Source: Rhodobiaceae bacterium
Lineage (GTDB): Bacteria; Pseudomonadota; Alphaproteobacteria; RS24
Direction: 5' to 3'
Assembly (NCBI GenBank): GCA_018660505.1
Contig: JABJKE010000010.1
Location: 1-64,000 of the forward strand
DNA: 64,000 bases
Numbering within the stretch: the stretch's first letter is position 1; the number at the start of each line of letters is the position of its first letter. Below are positions 1-9,512 of this stretch, one piece after another. Both the position numbers and the translations under genes were made by a program. Below the pieces are notes generated by a model, which did no database searches, was not told where the DNA came from, and worked only from the letters and a program-made list of their open reading frames with translations.

Positions 1-272
<272 letters not shown>

Positions 273-361
273 CTTTTCGTAAATCCACAAGATGTAGCGA
301 TATCGCCGTCTGGCGCGCCCATATCTGCCCGTTTTGGCGCGAAAACCGCGCCTTAATTCCA

Positions 362-411
362 TTGACACCCATATATTCCCATGCTATCCCAAGTTATCCC
401 ATAAATGCCCT
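362..411 (+). promoter_or_regulatory. putative mraZ promoter with MraZ operator repeats
   Basis: A perfect -35-like TTGACA lies at 362-367, with a weak -10-like TATCCC at 385-390 (17-base spacer). The same stretch carries CCC triplets at 368, 378, 388, 398 and 408, four of them followed by A, an exact 10-bp period. Read on the minus strand these are TGGG direct repeats, the kind of site that MraZ binds in front of its own operon in characterised bacteria. Position, 83 bases or more before mraZ, and overlap with the promoter fit autorepression of the dcw cluster. The repeats are seen directly; binding is inferred. Confidence 0.72.
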
Positions 412-431
412 GGCCCGTACGGGTGGGGTGT

Positions 432-450
432 CCCCGCGCCAGCCGCGGGG
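432..450 (+). other. GC-rich hairpin in mraZ leader
   Basis: CCCCGCG at 432-438 and CGCGGGG at 444-450 form a perfect 7-bp stem with a 5-base loop in the untranslated leader of mraZ, about 44 bases before its start codon. There is no T-tract, so it is not an intrinsic terminator. It might stabilise the 5' end of the transcript or separate it from the rnpB transcript. Function unknown. Confidence 0.4.
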
Positions 451-493
451 AAGGGGAGTGAGCGAAGCGCTGTCAAACGAAGGAGAAGCCGAC

Positions 494-1009
494 ATGGCCA
501 TGTTCATGTCTACCGTCACGAGCAAGATAGACGCCAAGGGTCGCGTCTCGGTTCCGTCTGTCTTCCGTTCGGCGATTATCGCTCAAAACAGCGCGCAAAA
601 TGCAGCGCAAGCCGCGCCCCAAGATGGGCCGCATGGTATTTTCGTTTATCCCTCTTTCACCGAAGCCGCGATTGAAGGCGGCGGGCAATCGCTGATGAGC
701 GATATTGGCGCTATGGTCGAGCGTCTCGATTTATTCACCGAAGAGCGCGATGCTTTGGCCGCCTCTTTGTTTGCCGATAGCCACCATTTAACTTTCGATG
801 GCGATGGTCGGGTTTCTTTGCCAGCACCTTTATTGGCCCATGCGGGGGTGGAAAAAGAACTGATGTTTGTTGGGCTGGGCACCAAGTTTCAGATTTGGAA
901 TCCGGCCAGCTATGCCGACTTTAGAGCGAAAGCACGCGCGATGGCGCTGCAGCAAAGGGGGTTATTGCGATCACTTTCGTCGCCGCCGCCGGGTGAGGGC
1001 AAGCAATGA
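494..1009 (+). CDS. mraZ: transcriptional regulator MraZ
   Basis: MraZ is a DNA-binding protein with two AbrB-like (SpoVT-type) domains and is the first gene of the dcw cluster, where it normally represses its own operon. The 171-residue product has both signature motifs: DAKGR at residues 13-17 and DGDGR at 102-106, each followed by V-S-[VL]-P. I chose the ATG at 494 because AAGGAGAAG precedes it at a good distance and the protein then starts just before the first domain; an in-frame extension upstream to 362 would run through the operator repeats. Its stop overlaps the rsmH start (ATGA). The C-terminal tail after residue 150 is not conserved. Confidence 0.95.
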   Translation: MAMFMSTVTSKIDAKGRVSVPSVFRSAIIAQNSAQNAAQAAPQDGPHGIFVYPSFTEAAIEGGGQSLMSDIGAMVERLDLFTEERDALAASLFADSHHLTFDGDGRVSLPAPLLAHAGVEKELMFVGLGTKFQIWNPASYADFRAKARAMALQQRGLLRSLSSPPPGEGKQ

Positions 1010-2049
1010 GTAGCGGGGGTGACGTGTTCAATAGGCAGCAAGCTAGCGTGCCCCCGGTTTCCGCTCCCCATATTTCTGTCTTATTAGACGAAGTGGTGGC
1101 CGCTCTGGCACCGCAAGCGAACGAAACCCACGTCGATGGCACCTTTGGCGCGGGCGGTTATAGCCAAGCCCTGTTGCAGGCCGCCGATTGCACCGTGGTG
1201 GCCATCGACCGCGACCCCGATACGAAAAAACACGCCGATGCTTTGGCGCAAGACTTTGGCGCGCGTCTGATTTACCTCTCTGGCTGCTTTGGCGATATGG
1301 AGGCTTTATTGGCCGAGGCTGGCCAAGCGCAAGTCGATGGCGTGACGCTTGATTTGGGCGTCTCTTCCATGCAATTAGACGAAGCGGAGCGCGGCTTTTC
1401 GTTTATGCGCCAAGGCCCTTTGGATATGCGGATGAGCCAGAGCGGGCAAAGCGCGGCTGATTTATTAAACCAAGCCGAGCCGGATTTGCTGAGCGATATC
1501 TTACATGTCTATGGCGAAGAAAAACGCGCCCGTGCGATTGTGAAAGCCATTGTCGCGCGCCGCGCCGAGACGCCATTTGCGACGACGCAAGATTTGGTGG
1601 AGGTGGTTATCTCGGTTTTGGGAGCGCCACGATTTGGCAAATCTCATCCTGCGACGCGCACTTTCCAAGCCATTCGAATTTATCTCAATGATGAATTGGG
1701 CGAGCTATTGCGGGGCCTTCAGGCTGCTGAGCAAGTGTTGAAACCGGGCGGTCGTTTGGCCGTGGTGACGTTTCATTCGCTGGAAGACCGCATGGTGAAA
1801 CAATTTTTCAGCCCGCGCACGGGGCGTGCGGGGCGTCCGTCGCGCCACCAGCCAGACATTGAAATGGCAGCGCCTAGTTTTGCCGAACCGGTCAAACGCA
1901 CCATTAAAGCCAGTGCCGAAGAAATTCAGGAAAACCCGCGCTCGCGCTCGGCGCGTCTGCGGGTGGCGCTGCGCACGGAAGCGGCGGCTTTTCCAGAAAG
2001 CGGCGATTTAATGCCGCGCCGCGCGCCGCAAATAGAGGTGTCTCCATGA
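1006..2049 (+). CDS. rsmH: 16S rRNA (cytosine(1402)-N(4))-methyltransferase
   Basis: RsmH (formerly MraW) transfers a methyl group from S-adenosylmethionine to N4 of C1402 in the decoding centre of 16S rRNA. The 347-residue protein carries the SAM-binding motif I (VDGTFGAGGYS, residues 43-53), LDLGVSSMQLD, and GRLAVVTFHSLEDR, all typical of the family. The length is a little above the E. coli enzyme because of an N-terminal extension of about 20 residues; a later start near the VPPVSAPHISVLLDEV segment cannot be excluded, but the ATG at 1006 overlaps the mraZ stop as at the other junctions in this cluster. Confidence 0.96.
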   Translation: MSSGGDVFNRQQASVPPVSAPHISVLLDEVVAALAPQANETHVDGTFGAGGYSQALLQAADCTVVAIDRDPDTKKHADALAQDFGARLIYLSGCFGDMEALLAEAGQAQVDGVTLDLGVSSMQLDEAERGFSFMRQGPLDMRMSQSGQSAADLLNQAEPDLLSDILHVYGEEKRARAIVKAIVARRAETPFATTQDLVEVVISVLGAPRFGKSHPATRTFQAIRIYLNDELGELLRGLQAAEQVLKPGGRLAVVTFHSLEDRMVKQFFSPRTGRAGRPSRHQPDIEMAAPSFAEPVKRTIKASAEEIQENPRSRSARLRVALRTEAAAFPESGDLMPRRAPQIEVSP

Positions 2050-2381
2050 TACGTCTATTGAATATCTCCCTAGGTGTGCTGCTGATTATGTGCATTGCCG
2101 CGCTTTACCACATTCGCTATTCGGCCGAAGCCGAGGCGCGGGCGTTGCGCCACGTGGAGCGGGAAATCAATCTCGAAAAAGACCGTCAACGCACATTGCG
2201 TGCCGAGTGGAGCAGCCTCAACGATCCGCGTCGGTTGCAATTGCTGTCGCGTCACTATTTGCAATTAGATTATTTGCGCCTCTCGCAAGTGGAAGATATG
2301 CGTGGCGATGAAACCCAAACCATTCCGGTGCTCTTGGTGCCGCAAAATACCAAGACGGGAGGGGTTTATGAGCCGCGCTAA
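2046..2381 (+). CDS. ftsL: cell division protein FtsL
   Basis: FtsL is a small bitopic inner-membrane protein of the divisome that pairs with FtsB and helps activate the FtsWI synthase. The 111-residue product has one hydrophobic segment at about residues 4-21, then a charged, heptad-like stretch (about 25-60, rich in E, R and L) expected to form the periplasmic coiled coil, and the conserved LQLDYLRL segment. Sequence conservation in this family is low; the assignment rests on size, topology and its fixed place between rsmH and ftsI. The start overlaps the rsmH stop (ATGA); the end overlaps ftsI by 14 bases. Confidence 0.9.
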   Translation: MIRLLNISLGVLLIMCIAALYHIRYSAEAEARALRHVEREINLEKDRQRTLRAEWSSLNDPRRLQLLSRHYLQLDYLRLSQVEDMRGDETQTIPVLLVPQNTKTGGVYEPR

Positions 2382-4104
2382 ACTTCCCGTCGTCGCCGCA
2401 GGGCGAGATTGGGCCGCCGTTTTAGGTGGGCGGTTGACTTTGGGGCCCGGTGATTTATCGCATCACGCGGTCGAGGTCACGCGCAACCGATTGCGCTTGG
2501 CGCTGATTTGTTTCGTCCTTGTTTTCACCGTCTTGGGCGGACGTTTGGTGCAATTAACGGTGTTGGAAAATCAACCCGCTTGGCAGGCTGGCGCGCAAAC
2601 ACACCAACAAATGCTGCGTCCAACGATTGTCGATCGCAATGGCGTCGTTTTGGCTACGCAAATCTCGACCCTGACTTTGGGCGCCGATGTGGCGATGATT
2701 GACGACGGCCAAGCCATGGCCGCGCGCCTCAAGCAAATATTGCCAGATTTGAAGCAAGCGCGGGCGGCGCGCTTAATGTCTGGCAAAGACCGCTATGTCG
2801 AATTGCAATCGGGCTTGACGCCAGCTCAACGCCAAGCGGTTTTGGCTCTTGGCGACCCGGCGCTAAAACTGACGCGGGCCAGCAGTCGGGTCTATCCCAC
2901 CGGCCATGTGATGTCGCATAGCGTCGGCTTTACCAGCTCGGATATGCGCGGCCTCGCGGGCCTCGAGCTTTATCTTGACCGTTTGGTGGCGGAAGAAGAT
3001 TTCGAAGGCGTGTTTGAAAGCAGCCTAGATGTGCGGGTGCAACATAATGTGCGCGACGTGCTGCAAGAAACCATGGCCAAATATCAAGCTAAGGCGGCCG
3101 CCGCGATTGTGGTGGATGTGCATTCGGGCGAAATTATCTCGCTGGTGTCACTGCCAGATTTTGATGCCAATGAGCCGATGGCGCAAGGCCACGCCCCGCA
3201 TTTCAATCAGGTGACCTCGGGGGTTTATGAGCTTGGCTCGATTTTCAAAATCTTCACGGCCGCTATGGCACTCGACACAGGCCTGGTGGCCGAAGACGAA
3301 AGTTTCGATGTCCGCGAGCCGATAACCATTGGCCGCAAAACCTTTAAAGACGACCACGGCCAAGAGCGCGTGTTAACCATGGATGAAGTTATCGTGCATT
3401 CGTCGAACATTGGCACGGTTCAAATGGTCATGCGCGTGCCGGCGGATGTGCATTATGAATTTATTGGCAAGCTCGGGTTTCTTGACTCGGTGCCTTTCGA
3501 ATTGCCAGAAACGGCAGAGCCGCTGGTGCCCGCGCGCTGGACCGATATTGAGCGCGCGACCTCTTCGTTTGGCTATAGTTTTTCAGTTTCGCCTCTGGCA
3601 GCGGTTATGGCGGGCGCGGCGATGGTCAATGGCGGGGTGTTATACGAGCCGAGCCTGCGCAAAGTCGGCCTGCCGGTGGGCCAACGAATTATCGCTGCCG
3701 AAACCAGTCGCTCGCTGCGTCGGATGATGCGCTCTGTGGTGACCCATGGCACGGCGCGGCAAGCCAATGTGCCGGGCTATCAGATTTTGGGCAAAACCGG
3801 CTCGGCCGAAAAACACATGGTCGGCGGATATAATAAAGAAGCTTTGGTGACGTCTTTCCTCGGCGCTTTTCCCGCCCGCGCGCCGCGCTATGCGATGCTG
3901 GTTATGTTCGACGAGCCGCAAGGCCATGCCGAAACTTTCGGGCTTAATCTCGCTGGCTGGAATGCAGCGCCAGCGGCCGGCGAGATTGTGCGCCGAACCG
4001 CTAGCCTTCTGGGTGTCTTGCCGCGGGCCGAATTTCCCGCCGAACAAGCCGCTGTGGTGGAGACAGAAAAACCAATCGCGGAGGTGGCTTATGCGCCTCG
4101 ATGA
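2368..4104 (+). CDS. ftsI: peptidoglycan D,D-transpeptidase FtsI (PBP3)
   Basis: FtsI is the class B penicillin-binding protein that cross-links septal peptidoglycan together with FtsW. The 578-residue protein has a cytoplasmic N-terminus, a membrane anchor at about residues 43-61, a PBP dimerisation domain and a C-terminal transpeptidase domain. All three active-site motifs are present: S291-I-F-K294, S345-S-N347 and K476-T-G478. The ATG at 2368 is preceded by GGGAGGGG and gives a normal N-terminus; the longer frame starting at 2302 only reads through ftsL. It overlaps murE by 14 bases. Confidence 0.96.
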   Translation: MSRAKLPVVAAGRDWAAVLGGRLTLGPGDLSHHAVEVTRNRLRLALICFVLVFTVLGGRLVQLTVLENQPAWQAGAQTHQQMLRPTIVDRNGVVLATQISTLTLGADVAMIDDGQAMAARLKQILPDLKQARAARLMSGKDRYVELQSGLTPAQRQAVLALGDPALKLTRASSRVYPTGHVMSHSVGFTSSDMRGLAGLELYLDRLVAEEDFEGVFESSLDVRVQHNVRDVLQETMAKYQAKAAAAIVVDVHSGEIISLVSLPDFDANEPMAQGHAPHFNQVTSGVYELGSIFKIFTAAMALDTGLVAEDESFDVREPITIGRKTFKDDHGQERVLTMDEVIVHSSNIGTVQMVMRVPADVHYEFIGKLGFLDSVPFELPETAEPLVPARWTDIERATSSFGYSFSVSPLAAVMAGAAMVNGGVLYEPSLRKVGLPVGQRIIAAETSRSLRRMMRSVVTHGTARQANVPGYQILGKTGSAEKHMVGGYNKEALVTSFLGAFPARAPRYAMLVMFDEPQGHAETFGLNLAGWNAAPAAGEIVRRTASLLGVLPRAEFPAEQAAVVETEKPIAEVAYAPR

Positions 4105-5569
4105 ATTGACCTCATTGCAAAATATAGCCGCCAGTTCGGCGCTGGCGTCGATGGATGTGCGCGGCCTCAGCGCTGATAGCCGCACCGTGCAACCGGGATA
4201 TTTATTCGCCGCTCTGCCCGGCACGCAAGTCGATGGTCAGGCTTTCATCGGGCAGGCGATTGAAAATGGCGCCTGCGCCGTCTTGGCCCGCGAACCGCTT
4301 GCGGCGCAACCTTTGCGCGGCGATGTGGCTTTTGTCTCGAGCGATAATCCGCATCGCGATTTGGCCCATATGGCGGCGCGTTTCTTCGAGTTTCAACCGG
4401 CCCATATCGGCTGCATCACGGGCACCAATGGCAAAACCTCGACGGCGAGTTTCTTGCGTCAATTGTTGGCCGCGCAGGGTCACAAATCAGCGGCCATGGG
4501 CACGCTTGGGGTAGAGGCGGACGGATATTTCGAGCAGCAGCACCACACAACCCCAGACCCGGTTCGCCTGCATGCGGCCTTGCGCGATTTGAGCGCGCAT
4601 GGCGTGACGCATCTGGCTATGGAAGCCTCGAGCCACGGTTTGGCGCAGCACCGCGTCGATGGCGTGCAAATCGAGGTGGCAGGTTTCACCAATCTATCGC
4701 GCGATCATCTGGATTATCACGCCACGCCCGAAGCCTATGAGGCGGCCAAGCAACGTTTGTTCACCGAGCTGTTGAGCGAAACCGGAACGGCGGTGATTGT
4801 CATGCGTCAAGCGTCTGGCGAGCGGCTGCACCAATTGTGCGAACGCTTGGGCCGCTCTATTATTTGCGTTGGTCGCCCTCAGGATGAGGTTTTCGTCAGC
4901 GTGGTGGCACGCACGGCCACGGGGCTGCAGCTCGATATTCGTTTGAACGCCAAACAACAGCGTGTTGCGGTGCCGCTCATTGGCGATTTTCAAACCGAGA
5001 ACCTCGCGCTGGCTTTGGGCATGGCGCAAGCCTTTGGCGTTGCCGATGACGCTTTATTTGCCGCCTGCGGGCATCTGCAAGCGCCGCGTGGCCGGATGCA
5101 ATTTGTCGGTCGCTCGCAAAATGGCGCCAGTGTTTACGTCGATTACGCGCATACGCCAGACGCTCTGGACAATGCGCTAGACGCTTTGCGCGCTCATGTT
5201 CCAGACGGTGGAAACCTATCGGTCTTATTTGGCTGCGGTGGAAACCGCGATGCCGGCAAGCGCCCCGAGATGGGCAAAATCGCAGCGGCCAAAGCCGATA
5301 GCGTTTTTGTGACCGATGACAATCCGCGCCAAGAGGCGGCAGCGGCCATCCGGGCGGATATTCTGGCGGCCTGTCCTAAGGCGCAAGAAATTGGCGATCG
5401 CGGCACCGCGATTGGCGCGATTATCGACGCTGCCAAAGCCGATGATATTGTGCTGCTGGCCGGCAAAGGCCACGAGAGCGGCCAAATAATCGGGGACACA
5501 ATTTTGCCGTTTGACGATGCCAAAGTGGCGCAATCACATCTTTCTGCGAAAGGGGGCCAGCATGGCTAA
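4091..5569 (+). CDS. murE: UDP-MurNAc-tripeptide synthetase MurE (meso-DAP adding)
   Basis: MurE is the cytoplasmic ATP-dependent ligase that adds the third amino acid to UDP-MurNAc-L-Ala-D-Glu. The 492-residue protein has the Mur ligase N-terminal, central and C-terminal domains, the ATP-binding loop GTNGKTS at 111-117, and a DNPR motif at residues 410-413, which in characterised MurE enzymes marks specificity for meso-diaminopimelate. The ATG at 4091 follows CGGAGG and overlaps the ftsI end; upstream in-frame methionines lie inside ftsI. It overlaps murF by 8 bases. Confidence 0.96.
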   Translation: MRLDELTSLQNIAASSALASMDVRGLSADSRTVQPGYLFAALPGTQVDGQAFIGQAIENGACAVLAREPLAAQPLRGDVAFVSSDNPHRDLAHMAARFFEFQPAHIGCITGTNGKTSTASFLRQLLAAQGHKSAAMGTLGVEADGYFEQQHHTTPDPVRLHAALRDLSAHGVTHLAMEASSHGLAQHRVDGVQIEVAGFTNLSRDHLDYHATPEAYEAAKQRLFTELLSETGTAVIVMRQASGERLHQLCERLGRSIICVGRPQDEVFVSVVARTATGLQLDIRLNAKQQRVAVPLIGDFQTENLALALGMAQAFGVADDALFAACGHLQAPRGRMQFVGRSQNGASVYVDYAHTPDALDNALDALRAHVPDGGNLSVLFGCGGNRDAGKRPEMGKIAAAKADSVFVTDDNPRQEAAAAIRADILAACPKAQEIGDRGTAIGAIIDAAKADDIVLLAGKGHESGQIIGDTILPFDDAKVAQSHLSAKGGQHG

Positions 5570-7019
5570 TCCTCTGTGGAAGGGCTCGCAAGTGATAACG
5601 GCTGTGGCGAAATATCTGCTGGGCGATGATGTGCCGAGCGCCAATGTGCCGAGCGATTGGGTGGCCCATGGGGTCAGCATAGATACCCGCGATTTGAAGC
5701 CGGGCGATATTTTTGTCGCTCTGCCGGGGGAGCGCGTGGATGGGCATGATTATGTCGAGGCGGCGTTTGAAGCCGGCGCGGCAGCGGCTTTTGTGCGGCA
5801 AGATTTTACCAGCGACAAGCTGCCCGCAAGCGCGGTTTTACTGCCCGTGTCGGATGTTTTGGGTGCGCTAGAGGCCTTGGGTCGGGCGGCGCGCCAGCGA
5901 AGCCAAGCGCATATTATGGCGGTGACGGGCAGCGTCGGCAAAACCAGCGTCAAAGAAACCTTGGCTGCGGCTTTGTCGAAAAGCGGCACGGTGCATGCCT
6001 CCGAGCGCTCGTTTAACAATCACATTGGCGTGCCGCTCAGTCTGGCGCGCCTGCCAGAGGCGAAAGATTTCGCGGTGTTTGAACTGGGCATGAACCATGC
6101 GGGCGAATTGACCGATTTGGTGGATATGGTGCGCCCGCAGTGCGCCATCATCACCACGATTGGCACGGCGCATATCGAAAACTTTGACGACATGACAGCG
6201 CTCGCCCAAGCCAAAGCCGAAATACTCAGCGGCGTGGTGGCGGGCGGCGTCGCGATATTGCCGCGCGATAATGAGCATTACAATGTGTTGCAACAGGCGG
6301 CGGGCGAAACTCGAATGATCGATTTTTCGGCGGAAGGCAATACGCAGGCACAAGCCTTCACGGCGCAAGTGAAATTGCACGACACCTGTAGCTGCGTAAC
6401 GGCGCATATTCTCGGGCAAGAAGTGATTTACAAAATCGGCACGCCGGGCGCGCATCATGTCGCCAATAGTCTGGCGGTCTTAGCGGCGGTGCAAAATGCG
6501 GGCGCAGATTTAGCGCTGGCGGCTTTGTCGCTGGGCGACAATGAAGGCCTATCGGGGCGTGGTCGGCGCTATCGCATCGGCGAGGCGGAAGCCAATATGA
6601 CCCTCATTGACGAGAGCTATAATGCTAATCCCACATCGATGGCGGCGGCGCTGAAAGTTTTAGGATTGGCACCGCGCTTAGGCCGCGGCCGCCGCATCGC
6701 CGTCTTGGGCGATATGGCTGAATTGGGCCAAGAGGCGCCTGCCTTGCACGCGGGCCTGGCGGAAAACATCGAGCAGGCGGACATTGATTTAGTGCTGACC
6801 TGCGGCGATTTAATGAAGCATTTGCACACTCATTTACCGCCCGGTCGCATGGGCCCGCACGTCAATACGAGTGATGAAATTATGGCAATTCTGCACCGAG
6901 AGTTGCGCGCCAATGATGTGGTGATGGTCAAGGGTTCGCACTCCAGCGGCATGGAAAAAGTGGTCGACGCCTTACTGGCGACATCGGCGGCAGAGATGAA
7001 AAAGGCGAGGGTCGGATAA
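5562..7019 (+). CDS. murF: UDP-MurNAc-tripeptide--D-Ala-D-Ala ligase MurF
   Basis: MurF adds the D-Ala-D-Ala dipeptide made by Ddl (encoded downstream at 14217) to the UDP-MurNAc-tripeptide, completing the cytoplasmic precursor. The 485-residue product shows the P-loop GSVGKTS at 123-129, the [14 protein letters not shown] segment, [20 protein letters not shown] and VLGDMAELG, all typical of MurF. The ATG at 5562 is preceded by AAAGGGGGCC and lies within the last codons of murE. The end shares one base with the mraY start (TAATG). Confidence 0.96.
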   Translation: MANPLWKGSQVITAVAKYLLGDDVPSANVPSDWVAHGVSIDTRDLKPGDIFVALPGERVDGHDYVEAAFEAGAAAAFVRQDFTSDKLPASAVLLPVSDVLGALEALGRAARQRSQAHIMAVTGSVGKTSVKETLAAALSKSGTVHASERSFNNHIGVPLSLARLPEAKDFAVFELGMNHAGELTDLVDMVRPQCAIITTIGTAHIENFDDMTALAQAKAEILSGVVAGGVAILPRDNEHYNVLQQAAGETRMIDFSAEGNTQAQAFTAQVKLHDTCSCVTAHILGQEVIYKIGTPGAHHVANSLAVLAAVQNAGADLALAALSLGDNEGLSGRGRRYRIGEAEANMTLIDESYNANPTSMAAALKVLGLAPRLGRGRRIAVLGDMAELGQEAPALHAGLAENIEQADIDLVLTCGDLMKHLHTHLPPGRMGPHVNTSDEIMAILHRELRANDVVMVKGSHSSGMEKVVDALLATSAAEMKKARVG

Positions 7020-8110
7020 TGCTTTACCAATTCATGTTGTATTTTAGCGAGCAAGTGCCGGGCGGTAATCTGTTCAATTATATCACTTTTCGCGCCGGGG
7101 GCGCGGTGATGACCTCCTTGCTGATCAGCTTCCTATTGGGGCCTTGGATGATTGGCGCTCTGCGCGCTCGCCAAGGCAAAGGCCAGCCCATTCGCGAAGA
7201 CGGCCCGCAATCGCATTTGGTGACGAAAGTCGGAACGCCAACCATGGGCGGACTGCTCATTTTGTTGGGGGCGATGGGCTCAACCTTGATTTGGGGCAAT
7301 CTGAGCAATCCGTTTTTATGGATTGTGCTGCTGACCACAGCTGGCTTTGGGCTGATTGGGTTTGCCGATGATTATCTAAAACTTCGCGGTGGCTCGAGCG
7401 CGGGCGTGCCGGGTCGTTGGAAACTAGTATTTGAATCGATTGTCGCGATTTGCGCCATTTTGGCGATTAGCCATCATCTGCCCGAGCCCTTGTCGACCAC
7501 TTATGCCATTCCTTTCTTGAAAGATGTGCTGCTGCCCTTCGGTCTGCCGCTTTATCTATTCGCGGGTCTCATTGTCATTGTCGGCGCCTCCAATGCGGTT
7601 AATCTCACCGATGGCCTCGACGGCCTCGCGATTGTGCCGACGATGATTGCGGCGGCCAGTTTCGGCTTCATCGCCTATCTGGTGGGTAATGCGATTTTTG
7701 CCAATTATTTGCAAGTCCATTACGTGCCGGGCACGGGCGAGCTGGCGGTATTTTGTGCCGCGCTCATCGGCTCGGGGCTTGGGTTCCTTTGGTATAATGC
7801 GCCGCCAGCCGCGGTTTTCATGGGCGACACGGGCTCCTTGGCTTTGGGGGGCGCGCTGGGTTCCATCGCCGTGGCCACAAAACATGAATTGGTGCTGGCC
7901 ATCATCGGCGGGCTATTTGTGCTCGAAGCCGTGTCGGTGATTGTGCAAGTGGCCTCGTTTAAACTGACGGGCAAACGGGTGTTTGCCATGGCGCCTCTGC
8001 ATCATCATTTCGAGCAACGCGGCTGGGCCGAGCCGACGATTGTTATACGGTTTTGGATTATCTCCGTCATTCTCGCCCTCATCGGGCTCGCCACGTTGAA
8101 GCTGAGGTAG
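7019..8110 (+). CDS. mraY: phospho-MurNAc-pentapeptide transferase MraY
   Basis: MraY moves phospho-MurNAc-pentapeptide from UDP to undecaprenyl phosphate, forming lipid I at the inner membrane. The 363-residue protein is strongly hydrophobic with about ten transmembrane segments, and contains the family signatures [16 protein letters not shown] (near residue 195-204), [11 protein letters not shown] and PLHHHFE with the conserved histidine cluster. Length agrees with the E. coli enzyme (360). It is translationally coupled to murF by TAATG and followed after 4 bases by murD. Confidence 0.97.
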   Translation: MLYQFMLYFSEQVPGGNLFNYITFRAGGAVMTSLLISFLLGPWMIGALRARQGKGQPIREDGPQSHLVTKVGTPTMGGLLILLGAMGSTLIWGNLSNPFLWIVLLTTAGFGLIGFADDYLKLRGGSSAGVPGRWKLVFESIVAICAILAISHHLPEPLSTTYAIPFLKDVLLPFGLPLYLFAGLIVIVGASNAVNLTDGLDGLAIVPTMIAAASFGFIAYLVGNAIFANYLQVHYVPGTGELAVFCAALIGSGLGFLWYNAPPAAVFMGDTGSLALGGALGSIAVATKHELVLAIIGGLFVLEAVSVIVQVASFKLTGKRVFAMAPLHHHFEQRGWAEPTIVIRFWIISVILALIGLATLKLR

Positions 8111-8114
8111 GGTT

Positions 8115-9512
8115 ATGATGCAGCTTCCCACACTTTCTGGTGAAACCGCCGTCTTCGGACTGGGCCGCTCTGGCTTGGCTTGTGTGGCGGCGCTGGTGGC
8201 TGCGGGAAATCAAGTGGTGGCCTGGGACGACCAAATGGGCCCGCGCCAGCAGGCGGAAACATTGGGCGCAAGCTTGCGCAATCTAGCCGAAGACTTTGGC
8301 GCGCCGTCGCAACTCATCGTCAGCCCTGGCGTGCCGCTTACCCACCCTGCGCCCCACCCGATTGTGGCTTCAGCGCAAGCGGTTGGCTGTGCGGTTCTCG
8401 GCGATATGGATTTATTCGCCATGGGGCTCGAGGCGGCTGGCCTGCGCGATAAAGCCACGCTCATCGGCATTACCGGCACCAATGGCAAATCGACGACCAC
8501 GGCTTTAGTGCATCACATGCTGCAATCGGCAGGTTTTGCGGTGCATATGGGCGGCAATATTGGCACGCCGATTTTGCAAGTGCCGATGCCCAATGGGGAC
8601 GCTGAAAAAACCATTTATGTTTTGGAGCTATCGTCTTACCAGCTCGACTTGAACCGACAATTGTCTTGCGACATGGGGGTGATGTTAAACCTGACGCCCG
8701 ACCACCTAGACCGGCATGGCGATATGGCAGGCTATGCAATTGCCAAAGAAGCGCTGTTTGAAAATGGCAAATGCCATGACTTGCGCGTTATCGGGCTGGA
8801 CGATGCGCCAAGCCGCGAGATGGCCGAGCGTCAGCTGTCGGCCAAACGCGTCACCATCTCCAGCACGCATTCGCAAGGCGATATTCATGTCACCGAGCAT
8901 GGCTTGCAACAGGGCGCTGGCGCGTCGCTCGATTTACGGGCCTGCCCCGCCTTGCCGGGCGCCCATAATGGGCAAAATGCTGCCGCCGCTTTGGCCATTG
9001 GTCAGGCCTTGGGGCTCTCCCAAAAGGCGATTGCGGCCAGCTTTGAAAGTTTCACCGGCATGGCGCATCGCCTGCAATCGGTGGCGCGTCACGCGACGTT
9101 AAATTTCGTCAATGACAGCAAAGCCACCAATGCCGAAGCGACGCGCCATGCTTTGGCCGCCTTCGAGAATATCTACTGGATTGCGGGCGGCGTCGCGAAA
9201 GCGGGCGGCCTGTCGGGCTTGGACGCGCATTACACCAATGTGCGGGCCGCTTATCTCATCGGCGACGCGGCCGATGGTTTTGCGCAAAGCTTGGCCGGAA
9301 AAATGTCTGTCGAAATATCGCGCACCATGGATATCGCGCTGCGCCAAGCCGCCGACCAAGCGCAAGCCGATGCGCTTGCGCCAGCGACTATTTTACTGTC
9401 GCCAGCTTGTGCCTCTTTCGACCAATTCGAAGACTTCGAAGCCCGCGGGCTGGCTTTTCAAGCCGCCGTCAGCACTTGGATAGAAGCGCAAGAAGCCGGA
9501 GGTGTCGCATGA
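8115..9512 (+). CDS. murD: UDP-MurNAc-L-alanine--D-glutamate ligase MurD
   Basis: MurD adds D-glutamate to UDP-MurNAc-L-alanine. The 465-residue protein has an N-terminal Rossmann-like domain (FGLGRSG), the ATP loop GTNGKST at residues 121-127, LSSYQL, LNLTPDHLDRH and FVNDSKATN, the usual MurD signatures. Two ATG codons stand in tandem at 8115 and 8118, and either could be used. The stop overlaps the ftsW start. Confidence 0.96.
   Translation: MMQLPTLSGETAVFGLGRSGLACVAALVAAGNQVVAWDDQMGPRQQAETLGASLRNLAEDFGAPSQLIVSPGVPLTHPAPHPIVASAQAVGCAVLGDMDLFAMGLEAAGLRDKATLIGITGTNGKSTTTALVHHMLQSAGFAVHMGGNIGTPILQVPMPNGDAEKTIYVLELSSYQLDLNRQLSCDMGVMLNLTPDHLDRHGDMAGYAIAKEALFENGKCHDLRVIGLDDAPSREMAERQLSAKRVTISSTHSQGDIHVTEHGLQQGAGASLDLRACPALPGAHNGQNAAAALAIGQALGLSQKAIAASFESFTGMAHRLQSVARHATLNFVNDSKATNAEATRHALAAFENIYWIAGGVAKAGGLSGLDAHYTNVRAAYLIGDAADGFAQSLAGKMSVEISRTMDIALRQAADQAQADALAPATILLSPACASFDQFEDFEARGLAFQAAVSTWIEAQEAGGVA

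Noticed and set aside
3890-4090. N-terminal extension of murE by 67 residues
   Set aside because: The added stretch is ftsI read in another frame, and a good ribosome binding site stands before the ATG at 4091.
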